Below are positions 1 to 6,881 of a stretch of DNA of 21,153 nt, one piece after another (position 1 is the stretch's first letter; the number at the start of each line of letters is the position of its first letter). A model generated the notes under the pieces. It did not search any database and was not told where the DNA came from. It was given only the letters and a program-made list of their open reading frames with translations. The DNA is from a virus, in the IMG/VR virus record IMGVR_UViG_3300026551_000007, positions 1-21,153 of that record; one strand, 5' to 3'. The translations under genes and the position numbers were made by a program.

Positions 1-723
1 CAGGAGAGTAAAGATGGGCTGATTCCGCCATATCTTCAAGTGAAGAACGCGCGGGGAGAGTGGAAGTCGGTGATTCAAGATATGGGGATGCCGGACGGCA
101 AGCCGAAGACGATTGCGGTGGATCTCTCCGGGAAGTTCTTGACAGATGAGCGCACGGTTCGCATTGTGACGAATTTGTGCGTGTATTGGGACGAGATCTT
201 TTTAGGCGAGGATGCGAGCCAGCCTCAGGCTTCGTTGACGCGCATGCCCGCGGCTTCGGCCGAACTCAAGTTTCGCGGGTTCTCGGGAGTGAGGATTGAT
301 GCGGAACGAAAACAGCCTGAGGAGTTCACGTACGCCGATGTTAGGGCGGTTTCGTCGTGGAATCCGACACCGGGACTATATACGCGCTACGGGGATGTGA
401 AGGAGCTGCTGGAGAGTGTGGATGATCGGTATGCGATCTTAGGATCGGGCGACGAAGTGCGGTTGCGGTTCCGTTCCGATTCGCTGCCCCGGTTGCAAGC
501 CGGCTGGAAGCGCGATTTCATCCTGAAGGTGGACGGGTGGGCCAAGGATCGCGACGCCAACACGGCATATTCGCAGACGTTGGATCCGCTTCCGTTTCAT
601 GGGATGAGCGCTTATCCGTATTCTGCTACGGAACACTATCCGCGGGATGGCGTGCACGAAAGATACAGGAAGGAGTACAACAAGCGGCCGGCGTTACGTT
701 TGATCCGGCCGTTGGTGAACTAA
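1..723 (+). CDS. C-terminal part of a large ASPIC/UnbV-type (CRTAC1/FG-GAP-like) protein, 5' truncated
   Basis: The frame is open to the first base of the window, so this is the 3' end of a longer gene; an internal GTG at 40 is not needed as a start. The visible 240 residues end in a block I recognise from the C-terminus of long Acidobacteriota proteins with TPR, FG-GAP or ASPIC/UnbV domains: YAILGSGDEVRLRF, then WKRDFILKVDGWAKDRDANT, then PLPFHGMSAYPY and a Tyr-rich tail ending RPALRLIRPLVN. These proteins are usually exported and of unknown biochemical role. No membrane segment or catalytic motif is visible in this part. It ends 5 nt before the next gene's ATG, so the two are probably cotranscribed. 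The family call is by motif memory; the gene being real and truncated is clear. Confidence 0.8.
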   Translation, partial: QESKDGLIPPYLQVKNARGEWKSVIQDMGMPDGKPKTIAVDLSGKFLTDERTVRIVTNLCVYWDEIFLGEDASQPQASLTRMPAASAELKFRGFSGVRIDAERKQPEEFTYADVRAVSSWNPTPGLYTRYGDVKELLESVDDRYAILGSGDEVRLRFRSDSLPRLQAGWKRDFILKVDGWAKDRDANTAYSQTLDPLPFHGMSAYPYSATEHYPRDGVHERYRKEYNKRPALRLIRPLVN

Positions 724-728
724 CGGCG

Positions 729-1589
729 ATGAATCCGAAAATACCGATTGCGGCGATCACTGACGAGTTTTCACCGGACCTGGAGACGGCGCTGGGAGCG
801 ATGCAGGAGATCGGCATGCAGGCGGCGGAGCTGCGCGTGATCTCCGGCAAGAACATCCTGGACCTTTCCGATGATGAGGTGGAGCAGGTGCGGGGAAGCG
901 TGGCGGCTCGGGGGTTCCAGGTGATCTCGATCGCGTCGCCGTTACTCAAGTGCGTGCTTCCGAATGCTCCTGAAGTGGACGGACGTTTTCAGCAGGACGT
1001 GTTTGCGTCGAAGCACACTTTTGAAGATCAGGCGCGGCTGGCGGCGCGGGCGTTTGCTATCGCGAAGAAGCTGAACGCTCGCATTATTCGAGTGTTTTCT
1101 TTCTGGCGAACTGTGGCGCCGGAGAAGTGCTTTGACGCTGTAGTGAATGCGCTTGGCAAGCTGGCTGGCGAGGCGGCGCGGGAGGATCTGATCATTGGAC
1201 TGGAGAACGAGCATGCATGTAACATTGCTACGGCGTCCGAGACGGCGCGCGTGCTGGAGGCGGTAAAGCATCCGAATCTCGGCGTAGTTTGGGATCCGGC
1301 GAACGCGTATGTGGCGGGGGAGAATCCTTTTCCGGAGGGGTACGGGTTATTGCTGCCGGAGCGGATCGTGCACGTTCATGCGAAGGATTGTCATCTGGAA
1401 GGGCATAAACCCGTTTGGGGGCCGCTGGGGACGCGGGCGATCGATTGGAAGGGGCAGATCGAGGCATTGCTGCGGGACGGATATACGGGCTATTTGAGTC
1501 TGGAGACGCATTGGCCTGGGCCGGGGGGAGACAAGCTGGAGGCGAGCCGGATTTGTGGGTGGAATTTGAGGGGATTGGCGAGCTCTTAG
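729..1589 (+). CDS. Sugar phosphate isomerase/epimerase (xylose isomerase-like TIM barrel)
   Basis: A 286-residue protein of the AP endonuclease 2 / xylose isomerase-like TIM-barrel superfamily, typical in length for cytoplasmic sugar or inositol isomerases and epimerases. The usual metal-binding set is visible at barrel strand ends: Glu159 in GLENEH, Asp189 in VVWDPAN, His215/His217 in HVHAKD and Glu259 in LSLETHW. The start chosen is ATG 729, 5 nt after the upstream stop; the frame is open further upstream to 537 but that stretch overlaps the preceding gene. The substrate cannot be told from sequence. The gene ends 3 nt before a stem-loop and is the last host gene before the phage-like module. 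Confidence 0.9.
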   Translation: MNPKIPIAAITDEFSPDLETALGAMQEIGMQAAELRVISGKNILDLSDDEVEQVRGSVAARGFQVISIASPLLKCVLPNAPEVDGRFQQDVFASKHTFEDQARLAARAFAIAKKLNARIIRVFSFWRTVAPEKCFDAVVNALGKLAGEAAREDLIIGLENEHACNIATASETARVLEAVKHPNLGVVWDPANAYVAGENPFPEGYGLLLPERIVHVHAKDCHLEGHKPVWGPLGTRAIDWKGQIEALLRDGYTGYLSLETHWPGPGGDKLEASRICGWNLRGLASS

Positions 1590-1591
1590 GG

Positions 1592-1614
1592 CGTTTTCGC
1601 GCGCGGCGAAAACG
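1592..1614 (+). other. Stem-loop just after the isomerase gene
   Basis: CGTTTTCGC (1592-1600) pairs perfectly with GCGAAAACG (1606-1614) around a 5-nt loop, beginning 3 nt after the stop codon. No T-run follows on the + strand, so it is not a textbook intrinsic terminator. It could protect the mRNA 3' end. Confidence 0.55.
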
Positions 1615-1710
1615 ACGGTCACAAAAACTGATAAAAAATGTCTTTTGTGTTTTCAAAGATTTAGCGGGACTCCGCGTTCAGGCGTGATGCACGGCTGATA
1701 AATTTGTGTC

Positions 1711-1722
1711 AGGAGAGAGTTG
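1711..1722 (+). promoter_or_regulatory. Strong Shine-Dalgarno with a TTG start in the leader
   Basis: AGGAGAGAG at 1711-1719 is followed directly by TTG 1720. That TTG is in frame with the ATG at 1771, so translation from it would add 17 residues and pass through the terminator hairpin. The ATG at 1771 itself has only a weak GAGA (1761-1764) upstream. Which start is used is unresolved. Confidence 0.4.
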
Positions 1723-1727
1723 ATTAC

Positions 1728-1760
1728 GGGCGCTCTGGAAACGGAGCGCCCACTTTTTTT
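1728..1760 (+). terminator. Intrinsic terminator in the leader of the phage-like module
   Basis: GGGCGCTCTG (1728-1737) and CGGAGCGCCC (1742-1751) form a 10-bp stem with one G-U pair, closed by a GAAA tetraloop, followed after 2 nt by seven T residues (1754-1760). This is a near-ideal intrinsic terminator. It ends only 10 nt before the ATG of the first module gene, leaving no room for a promoter after it. It may act as an attenuator for the module as well as an end for the host transcript. Confidence 0.85.
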
Positions 1761-1770
1761 GAGATCGTAC

Positions 1771-2001
1771 ATGGCTAAGACCAAAGCGAAAGACAAAGAG
1801 AAAGAGCCCGGGAGCCGTATCGAGAAGATCAGAGCACTACTGAAAACTATGGAAGAACGTCTCGAGACTCAGGGGAAGGTCTCGATGTCCGACTTCATCC
1901 GGTTGACTCAACTGGAACGCGAGTTAGAGCAAGAGGAGCAGCCGGGAGAGGTAATTGTCAGGTGGGAAGACCTAGCGGAGAAACGCGACTCCGGCCGATA
2001 G
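1771..2001 (+). CDS. Small charged protein, candidate terminase small subunit
   Basis: A 76-residue protein with a very basic N-terminus (MAKTKAKDKEKE), then predicted helices rich in Glu/Arg/Lys (RIEKIRALLKTMEERLE and FIRLTQLERELEQEEQ) and an acidic tail. I recognise no family. Its place immediately upstream of, and overlapping by 40 nt, the large terminase gene is where tailed phages carry the small terminase subunit, which binds viral DNA and regulates TerL. It is shorter than most small subunits and lacks an obvious helix-turn-helix, so the call is mostly positional. ATG 1771 was chosen over the in-frame TTG 1720. An intrinsic terminator lies just upstream. Confidence 0.55.
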   Translation: MAKTKAKDKEKEPGSRIEKIRALLKTMEERLETQGKVSMSDFIRLTQLERELEQEEQPGEVIVRWEDLAEKRDSGR

Positions 2002-3275
2002 CATACAGCCCACTTCCATCGCAACGAAAGTTTCACGATTCGCCGGCGAGGTTTAAAGGGTTTTCGGGGCCGATCGGGTCGGGGAAGAGCCAGGCGCTTT
2101 GTCAGGAGGCGATCAAGCTCAGTTACTTGAATCCTGGGCGGCAGGGATTGGTCGGAGCCCCGACGTATCCGATGTTGCGCGACGCGACGCTGACGAGTTT
2201 TTTGGAAGTCTTGGGAGCGAACCAGCTTCCTTACGAGTTCAACAAGGCCGAGTCCGTGCTGGTGATGAAAGACACCAGATCGCGGATCTATTTTCGCGCG
2301 GTAGACGAATTCGAGCGGCTGCGGGGCACGAATCTGGCGTGGTTCGGGCTGGATGAGCTGACTTACACGGCGGAGGAAGCCTGGCTGCGGCTGGAGGGAC
2401 GTTTGCGCGATCCGCAAGCGAACCGATTGTGCGGCTTTGCGGTGTGGACGCCGAAAGGTTTCGATTGGGTTTATCGCAGATTCATCCGGGATCGAGTGGA
2501 TGGCTATCAGGTAGTCGTCGCGAGGCCATACGAAAACCGGTATGTGCTGGACAAGGTTCCGGATTTTTACGACCGGCTGAAGGGCAGTTACGAAGCCAAG
2601 TTTTTTGAGCAAGAGGTACTGGGCGAGTATCTGAACGTCCAGGCCGGCACGGTGTATCACGCTTTCAAACGGGAGCGGAACATGGCAGTTTTGCAGTTGG
2701 ATCCGGGTTTGCCGCTGTTTTGGGCGCTGGATTTCAACGTGGACCCGATGTGTTCGATTGTGGCGCAGAAAAAGGAAAACGAAGTGCGGGTTCTGGACGA
2801 GATTGTGCTCGGCAGGGCCAGCACTCACGACGCCTGCGAGGAATTCCATGCGCGATATCCGAATCATCAAGCCGGTGTGGTGATCTATGGCGATGCTTCG
2901 GGCCAGAGGCTGCAGACGGCGGGAACGACGGACTACCAGATCATCAAGGAGTACTTCCGGCGAACGGCGTACGGCAATTTGAAGTTTCGGATACCGCGGG
3001 GCAATCCGTGCGTGCGCGAGCGAATCGCTCTGGTGAATTCGAAGCTGTTCTCGGCTGGCGAAGAAACGCAGTTGTACGTGGATCCGCGGTGTAAGGGGCT
3101 GATCATGGACTTCGAAGAAGTGACGTTTAAGCCGGACAGTATTGTGATCGATAAAGAGAAAGATTCCAAGCGGACTCACTTGTCGGACGCGTTGGGTTAC
3201 TTGATTTGGCAGGAGTGCAGACAGCAAAAGGTGATTTTTGGCGAGCAAGACAGACCGCTGCGAGGAATCGGGTGA
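1962..3275 (+). CDS. terL: Phage terminase large subunit (ATPase/nuclease)
   Basis: A 437-residue DNA-packaging motor that translocates DNA into the prohead and cuts it. Walker A is GPIGSGKS (36-43). Walker B with catalytic Glu is WFGLDE (127-132). The C-terminal RNase H-like nuclease shows Asp257 in ALDFNVD, Asp311 in VIYGDASG and Asp409 in THLSDALGY, the usual three acidic positions. Length and spacing are normal for TerL of the Terminase_6C type. The start GTG 1962 is preceded by GGGAGAGG at a good distance and overlaps the previous gene; no ATG precedes the ATPase core. All key residues are present, so the motor looks functional. Confidence 0.95.
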   Translation: MGRPSGETRLRPIAYSPLPSQRKFHDSPARFKGFSGPIGSGKSQALCQEAIKLSYLNPGRQGLVGAPTYPMLRDATLTSFLEVLGANQLPYEFNKAESVLVMKDTRSRIYFRAVDEFERLRGTNLAWFGLDELTYTAEEAWLRLEGRLRDPQANRLCGFAVWTPKGFDWVYRRFIRDRVDGYQVVVARPYENRYVLDKVPDFYDRLKGSYEAKFFEQEVLGEYLNVQAGTVYHAFKRERNMAVLQLDPGLPLFWALDFNVDPMCSIVAQKKENEVRVLDEIVLGRASTHDACEEFHARYPNHQAGVVIYGDASGQRLQTAGTTDYQIIKEYFRRTAYGNLKFRIPRGNPCVRERIALVNSKLFSAGEETQLYVDPRCKGLIMDFEEVTFKPDSIVIDKEKDSKRTHLSDALGYLIWQECRQQKVIFGEQDRPLRGIG

Positions 3276-3289
3276 ACAGTGGTGACAAA

Positions 3290-3359
3290 AATCCGGGGAC
3301 ACGCCTGCGGAGGCTCTGGGATTGGACATGGTTGAAGCGAGCCGGAGTGTCCCCAGATT
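3290..3359. repeat. REP-like inverted repeat between terL and portal
   Basis: Left arm AATCCGGGGACAC (3290-3302) and right arm GTGTCCCCAGATT (3347-3359) are inverted copies matching at 12 of 13 positions around a 44-nt centre. Arms ending in GGGGACA near a run of A are of the kind found in REP-type elements mobilised by REP-associated tyrosine transposases; that assignment is from memory. It fills most of the 93-nt gap between two module genes. Confidence 0.55.
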
Positions 3360-3368
3360 GTCGAGGCG

Positions 3369-4775
3369 ATGGCTGAGATGATTACGGGAAAGAACGGGTT
3401 CGACATCAATCAGGAACATCCGGAGTATGCCGCGCGGCGCGCGACATGGCGGCAGTACAGAGACCTGTACGCGGGCGGCGAGCAGTTCAAGGCGAATGCG
3501 GACCAGTATCTAATACCGCGGCAGAAAGAGCCGGGGGACGTCTATGCCGAGCGGCTACGCCGGAGCTTTTACGAGAACTATATCGGCTCCATCGTGGACT
3601 GGTATGCGGCGACGCTTTTCCGGCGGGAGCCGGTGATCGCGTTCGAAGGCCGGAACGAGCGCGCGAAGAAGTTCTTCGGGGAGTTCACGGAAGATTGCGA
3701 TTTAAAGGGCGGGAGTTTGACGGAGTTCTTCCGGCGGCAATTCATTGAAACGTTGGTTTGTGGAAAGAGTTACGTTCTGATCGACTTTCCGCGCCAGAAC
3801 AGTCCGGCGGGAACACGTGGGGAAGAAGACGAACGCGGAGCCTCGAGGGCTTACCTGGTTGGGTACACGGCGGACGAACTTATCAACTGGAGTCATGACG
3901 AGCACGGGCATTACGCGTGGGTGGTGCTGCGAACGCGGAGTCTGAAGAAGGAAGAGATCGAGGACAGCGCGTGGGCGAAGCAGACGCGTTGGGTGTACTA
4001 CGACAAAGAGAACTACCGGGTCTACGAGCAGATGGAGAACGGCTCGGGCGGCGGCGCCATTGAAATTGTCGCGGAGGGGCGGCACGGTCTAGCGAAGCAG
4101 TCGCGTGTGCCACTAGTGGATCTGCGAGTTTCCGAGGGACTTTGGCTTCTAAACAAGGCGGGCACGCTGCAACTGGAGCATTTCAACAAGTCGAATGCGC
4201 TGGGATGGGCGCTGACCATGGGGCTTTTTGCAATGCCGGTGGTGTACTCGGAGCGGGACTGGAACCAGGTGATGGGCGAGTCGTACTACATCCAGCTTGG
4301 TCCTCAGGATCGCTTCGGGTGGACGGAGCCGGAGGGGCACGTATATCAGATCGCGGCCGACAACCTGACGAGATTGCAGGAAGAGATCTATCGCGTTTGC
4401 TACGTGACGCACGCGGGCGGGGCTCTGGGAGGGAATAGCAGCCAATCCGGTCTGAGCAAGCAACGCGATTACGCGATCACGCAGGAGGTGCTGCGGGCGT
4501 ACGGAGACGCGTTGAAGGACACCATGAAGCGGGCGCTGCGGGCGATCGAGGCGGCCCGGGAAGACGGTGTGAGCATCGATGTTTCGGGCATGGATGAGTT
4601 CGACATAGGCGATTTCGGCACCGAACTGGAGGACGCGGAGAGGCTGCTGAATCTGGGAATCGATTCAACAACGCTGAAGAAGCAGGTGTTCAAGAAACTC
4701 GCCTTCCAGTTTCTGTGCGATGTGCGGCAGGAAGTGAAAGACAGGATCGGGCGGGAGATCGATCAAGGGAAGTGA
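3369..4775 (+). CDS. Phage portal protein (DUF4055-like)
   Basis: A 468-residue protein filling the slot directly after terL. The N-terminus HPEYAARRATWRQYRDLYAG, then YLIPRQKEPGDVYAERLRRS and YIGSIVDWYAATLFRREP, matches the pattern of DUF4055/portal-type proteins, which form the dodecameric ring through which DNA enters and leaves the head and which binds TerL. The middle part is acidic and mixed alpha/beta, and the C-terminus is helical (MKRALRAIEAAREDG), as expected for a portal. ATG 3369 has GAGG very close upstream; ATG 3378, three codons on, is an alternative. Slightly shorter than many portals but with no sign of breakage. Confidence 0.85.
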   Translation: MAEMITGKNGFDINQEHPEYAARRATWRQYRDLYAGGEQFKANADQYLIPRQKEPGDVYAERLRRSFYENYIGSIVDWYAATLFRREPVIAFEGRNERAKKFFGEFTEDCDLKGGSLTEFFRRQFIETLVCGKSYVLIDFPRQNSPAGTRGEEDERGASRAYLVGYTADELINWSHDEHGHYAWVVLRTRSLKKEEIEDSAWAKQTRWVYYDKENYRVYEQMENGSGGGAIEIVAEGRHGLAKQSRVPLVDLRVSEGLWLLNKAGTLQLEHFNKSNALGWALTMGLFAMPVVYSERDWNQVMGESYYIQLGPQDRFGWTEPEGHVYQIAADNLTRLQEEIYRVCYVTHAGGALGGNSSQSGLSKQRDYAITQEVLRAYGDALKDTMKRALRAIEAAREDGVSIDVSGMDEFDIGDFGTELEDAERLLNLGIDSTTLKKQVFKKLAFQFLCDVRQEVKDRIGREIDQGK

Positions 4776-4789
4776 CTCGAAGGAGGTTT

Positions 4790-5353
4790 ATGGAAGAGAC
4801 GAAGACGGATGAAACCGAATTGCGCTCCGTGATTCGAGGAGTGATTGAGGAGTTTGTGCGAGCCGAGCAGGTGAAGGTGGAGCCTGCATACAAGGTCGAG
4901 CTGATCGAGGAGCGCAAGCGGCGCGAGGACCTGGAGCGGCGACTGAACGATCTAGTTCAGGAAAATCAGCGCAGCCGGCAGATCGCGGAAGAGGCGGAGC
5001 GAAGCTCGTCGGTTCGGGCGGAGCTGCAAAGGCTGGGTGTGGCCAAAGTCGACTTGGCTTATCGAGTTGTCAAGGACGACATCCAGCGCGCGGAAGACGG
5101 GCGGCTGGTAGCCAAGAGCGGCCAGAACGAACTGGCAGTGCGGGATTACCTGACGCAATTCGTACAAGAGAATCCAGAGCTGTTGCCGGCGCGCATAACG
5201 GGCGGCTCGGGTATGGGATCGGGGCCGAAGATGGCTCCGAGTTCGGGTGGACTGGATCTGGAGAAAATTCGGCCGGGCATGAATCCGGACGATCTGGAGA
5301 AGATTCGCCAAGAGATCTCGCGGGTAGCCAGTCAGACTCTGCGAGGTCTTTGA
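4790..5353 (+). CDS. Putative capsid scaffolding protein
   Basis: A 187-residue, highly charged protein. Residues about 35-75 are a likely coiled coil (KVELIEERKRREDLERRLND, then EEAERSSSVRAELQR). A Gly/Ser/Met-rich linker (GGSGMGSGPKMAPSSGG) leads to a short C-terminal helix, DLEKIRQEISRVASQTLRG. A coiled coil plus flexible linker plus basic C-terminal helix, placed between portal and coat, is the hallmark of internal scaffolding proteins that guide coat assembly and then leave. A perfect AGGAGG precedes ATG 4790 with good spacing, suggesting strong translation. No protease domain is fused or adjacent, consistent with a P22-like head that is not proteolytically matured. Confidence 0.8.
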   Translation: MEETKTDETELRSVIRGVIEEFVRAEQVKVEPAYKVELIEERKRREDLERRLNDLVQENQRSRQIAEEAERSSSVRAELQRLGVAKVDLAYRVVKDDIQRAEDGRLVAKSGQNELAVRDYLTQFVQENPELLPARITGGSGMGSGPKMAPSSGGLDLEKIRPGMNPDDLEKIRQEISRVASQTLRGL

Positions 5354-5429
5354 TGGAGCGGCCGGGAGCCGGCGACAGATAAGCGGGTTCCTGGCGTGGA
5401 CATGACAGAAAGAGGAAAAGGAAACACAA

Positions 5430-6341
5430 ATGCCAGCAATTACATCAGCAAATATCGCGAATGCGATAGTGAAGTTAGTAGCAGTAGACGCACTTCCAGC
5501 GCTCGTAGGCAACCTGGTGATGGGCAACTTAGTCAACCGGGACTACGAACCTACACTGGCGCAGGCTGGGGACACGGTGAACGTGCCGATACCCCCGACG
5601 CTTATCGCCAACAATCTTGCGGAGGGGGGCACGGTTCAGACGCAGAATCCCAGTCTGGGAAACGCGCAAATCGTGCTGAACACGCATGCGGAGGCGACGT
5701 TTCAGATTCCGGACGTGACGAAGGTTCTCGCGGTACCGGATCTTCTGAAGTTGTACATGCAGCCGGCGGTGGTGGCATTGGCGGAGCGAATCGAGACAGA
5801 CCTGCTAGGGTTGTACTCGCAATTCACCGCGAACGGGTCGGTCGGGGTGCCGGGTGTGCCGCTGACCGAAGCCGTTGTCGACTCGGCGGAAACGTCGCTG
5901 TTCCAGGCAAAGGTGCCGGGCAGCTTGAGTAAATATCTGGTGGTTGATCCGGGCACTTACTCGGCGTTGAGGCAAATTCCCCGTTTTAGCGAATACTACA
6001 CGGCAGGCGAAGCGGGGCTGCGGGCCCTGGTGGACGGAGCGGTTGGAAAGCTGAAGGACTTCTTCGTCTTTCGGTCGCAGTTCGTGGCAAAGACGGGAAG
6101 CGGGCCGGCTACAACTCACAATGTGGCGTTTGCGCGCGATGCGATGGGGCTGGTAGTCCGCAGGCTGCCCCAGCCGTTGCCTGGGACGGGGGCGATTGCC
6201 GAGTACGCAGAGATGGGGAACTTTGGGATTCGCGTGGTAATGAGCTATCAACCCAGCACGCTGGCTCAGCAGTTCACGGTGGATGTGCTGTATGGCGCGG
6301 CTGTTCTTCGCAACACGTTCGGTGTGCACGTGGAGAGCTAG
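5430..6341 (+). CDS. Major capsid (coat) protein, P22 gp5-like
   Basis: A 303-residue protein right after the scaffold, as expected for the coat protein. It starts MPAITSANIANAIVKLVAV, then RDYEPTLAQAGDTVNVPIPP, a beta-rich stretch and ERIETDLLGLYSQ, the long spine-helix region seen in P22-type coats, and ends with a beta-strand-rich P-domain-like tail (FGIRVVMSYQPSTLAQQFTV). It should form the icosahedral shell with an HK97-like fold. An AG-rich ribosome-binding stretch (5411-5422) precedes ATG 5430. There is no N-terminal delta domain long enough to be cleaved, in line with a separate scaffold. Downstream is a 196-nt structured gap. Confidence 0.85.
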   Translation: MPAITSANIANAIVKLVAVDALPALVGNLVMGNLVNRDYEPTLAQAGDTVNVPIPPTLIANNLAEGGTVQTQNPSLGNAQIVLNTHAEATFQIPDVTKVLAVPDLLKLYMQPAVVALAERIETDLLGLYSQFTANGSVGVPGVPLTEAVVDSAETSLFQAKVPGSLSKYLVVDPGTYSALRQIPRFSEYYTAGEAGLRALVDGAVGKLKDFFVFRSQFVAKTGSGPATTHNVAFARDAMGLVVRRLPQPLPGTGAIAEYAEMGNFGIRVVMSYQPSTLAQQFTVDVLYGAAVLRNTFGVHVES

Positions 6342-6360
6342 CTAGGCGGGTGTTACGTGG

Positions 6361-6420
6361 CCGCGAACGGATGCTGGTGCTCACAGGCTGACGCTTGTGG
6401 TACCGGGGGTCCGTTCGCGG
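6361..6420. repeat. Long nested hairpin (interspersed palindrome) after the coat gene
   Basis: The outer stem is CCGCGAACGGA (6361-6371) with TCCGTTCGCGG (6410-6420), 11 bp perfect. Nested inside, GGTGC-T-CACAGGC (6376-6388) pairs with GCTTGTG-GTACC (6393-6404) with one bulged T and a TGAC tetraloop. A CACAGGC...GCYTGTG hairpin of this kind is, from memory, a frequent dispersed repeat in Acidobacteriota-like genomes. There is no T-run directly after it, so it is not a clear terminator. Confidence 0.7.
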
Positions 6421-6432
6421 TTCTATCTGTTT

Positions 6433-6465
6433 CACGAGCGATTTTCGTCCCTGCGGGCGATCGTG
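6433..6465. repeat. Second imperfect hairpin in the coat-downstream gap
   Basis: CACGAGCG (6433-6440) can pair with CGATCGTG (6458-6465) with one mismatch. It lies between the nested hairpin and a GC-rich repeat-like motif, making the whole gap a chain of structured elements. Confidence 0.4.
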
Positions 6466-6470
6466 GTAGC

Positions 6471-6509
6471 GCTCCCTGCCGGTCGCGGCTCAGTTTGCGG
6501 CGAAGCCGC
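6471..6509. repeat. Dispersed-repeat-like motif and short hairpin before the next gene
   Basis: GCTCCCTGCCGGTCGCGGCT (6471-6490) resembles a short motif that I recall as highly repeated in Solibacter-like and planctomycete genomes (its reverse complement begins AGCCGCGACCG). It is followed by GCGGC-GAA-GCCGC (6497-6509), a 5-bp stem with a 3-nt loop. Whether the motif is really repeated in this genome cannot be seen from one window. Confidence 0.45.
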
Positions 6510-6537
6510 ACTGGCGAAAAACTAACAGGAGGGGATC

Positions 6538-6864
6538 ATGGACTTGAGAGTGTTCTATCAAAAGCTGCGGAAGATCGAGCAGGAAATTGCGGACCCGCAT
6601 GTGGTTGTGGTCAGTAATGAGACCTCGGATGGAGGGCGGGCGGGCCAGAAGTCCGAAGTGTCTCGGAGCATCGCGGCGAGGTTGATTCTGGAGGGACGGG
6701 CACGTTTAGCTGTGCCTGAGGAAACCGCGGAGTACCGCAGCGCGGTGGAGCAGGCGCGGCAGGATGCCGAGCAGAGAGCGATGGCACAGAAGATCCAGGT
6801 GAACGTAATGTCGGAAGCTGATTTTCGCTCGCTGAAAGGCGCTCCGCGGCCGGAGAAGCGCTAG
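6538..6864 (+). CDS. Small protein of unknown function in the head-gene region
   Basis: A 108-residue protein with no family I recognise. It has a helical N-terminus (FYQKLRKIEQEIAD), a short beta stretch (PHVVVVSNETSDGG) and then a helix with a conserved-looking pattern (KSEVSRSIAARLILEGRARL), ending in a charged tail. It has an excellent AGGAGGGG ribosome-binding site ahead of ATG 6538 and sits between coat and adaptor, where phages often encode decoration, spike or minor head proteins. No signal peptide or membrane segment is visible. The positional inference is that it is a head accessory protein; a regulatory role is equally possible. Confidence 0.7.
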   Translation: MDLRVFYQKLRKIEQEIADPHVVVVSNETSDGGRAGQKSEVSRSIAARLILEGRARLAVPEETAEYRSAVEQARQDAEQRAMAQKIQVNVMSEADFRSLKGAPRPEKR

Positions 6865-6881
6865 GAGTCCGGTGAACCGAC

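Noticed and set aside
537-728. Upstream extension of the isomerase to 537
   Set aside because: It would overlap the preceding gene by almost 190 nt with an Arg/Gly-rich translation. ATG 729 gives the normal family length and N-terminus.
1590-1727. Possible sigma-70 promoter in the AT-rich stretch 1621-1670 or at GATAAA near 1697
   Set aside because: I could not find a -35/-10 pair with acceptable spacing, so no promoter is annotated, although one probably lies here.
1908-3419. 503-codon open frame on the minus strand opposite terL
   Set aside because: It is antisense to a gene with all terminase motifs; long antisense frames are common opposite GC-rich coding DNA. Its translation is rich in Arg/His/Gln/Leu and shows no domain.
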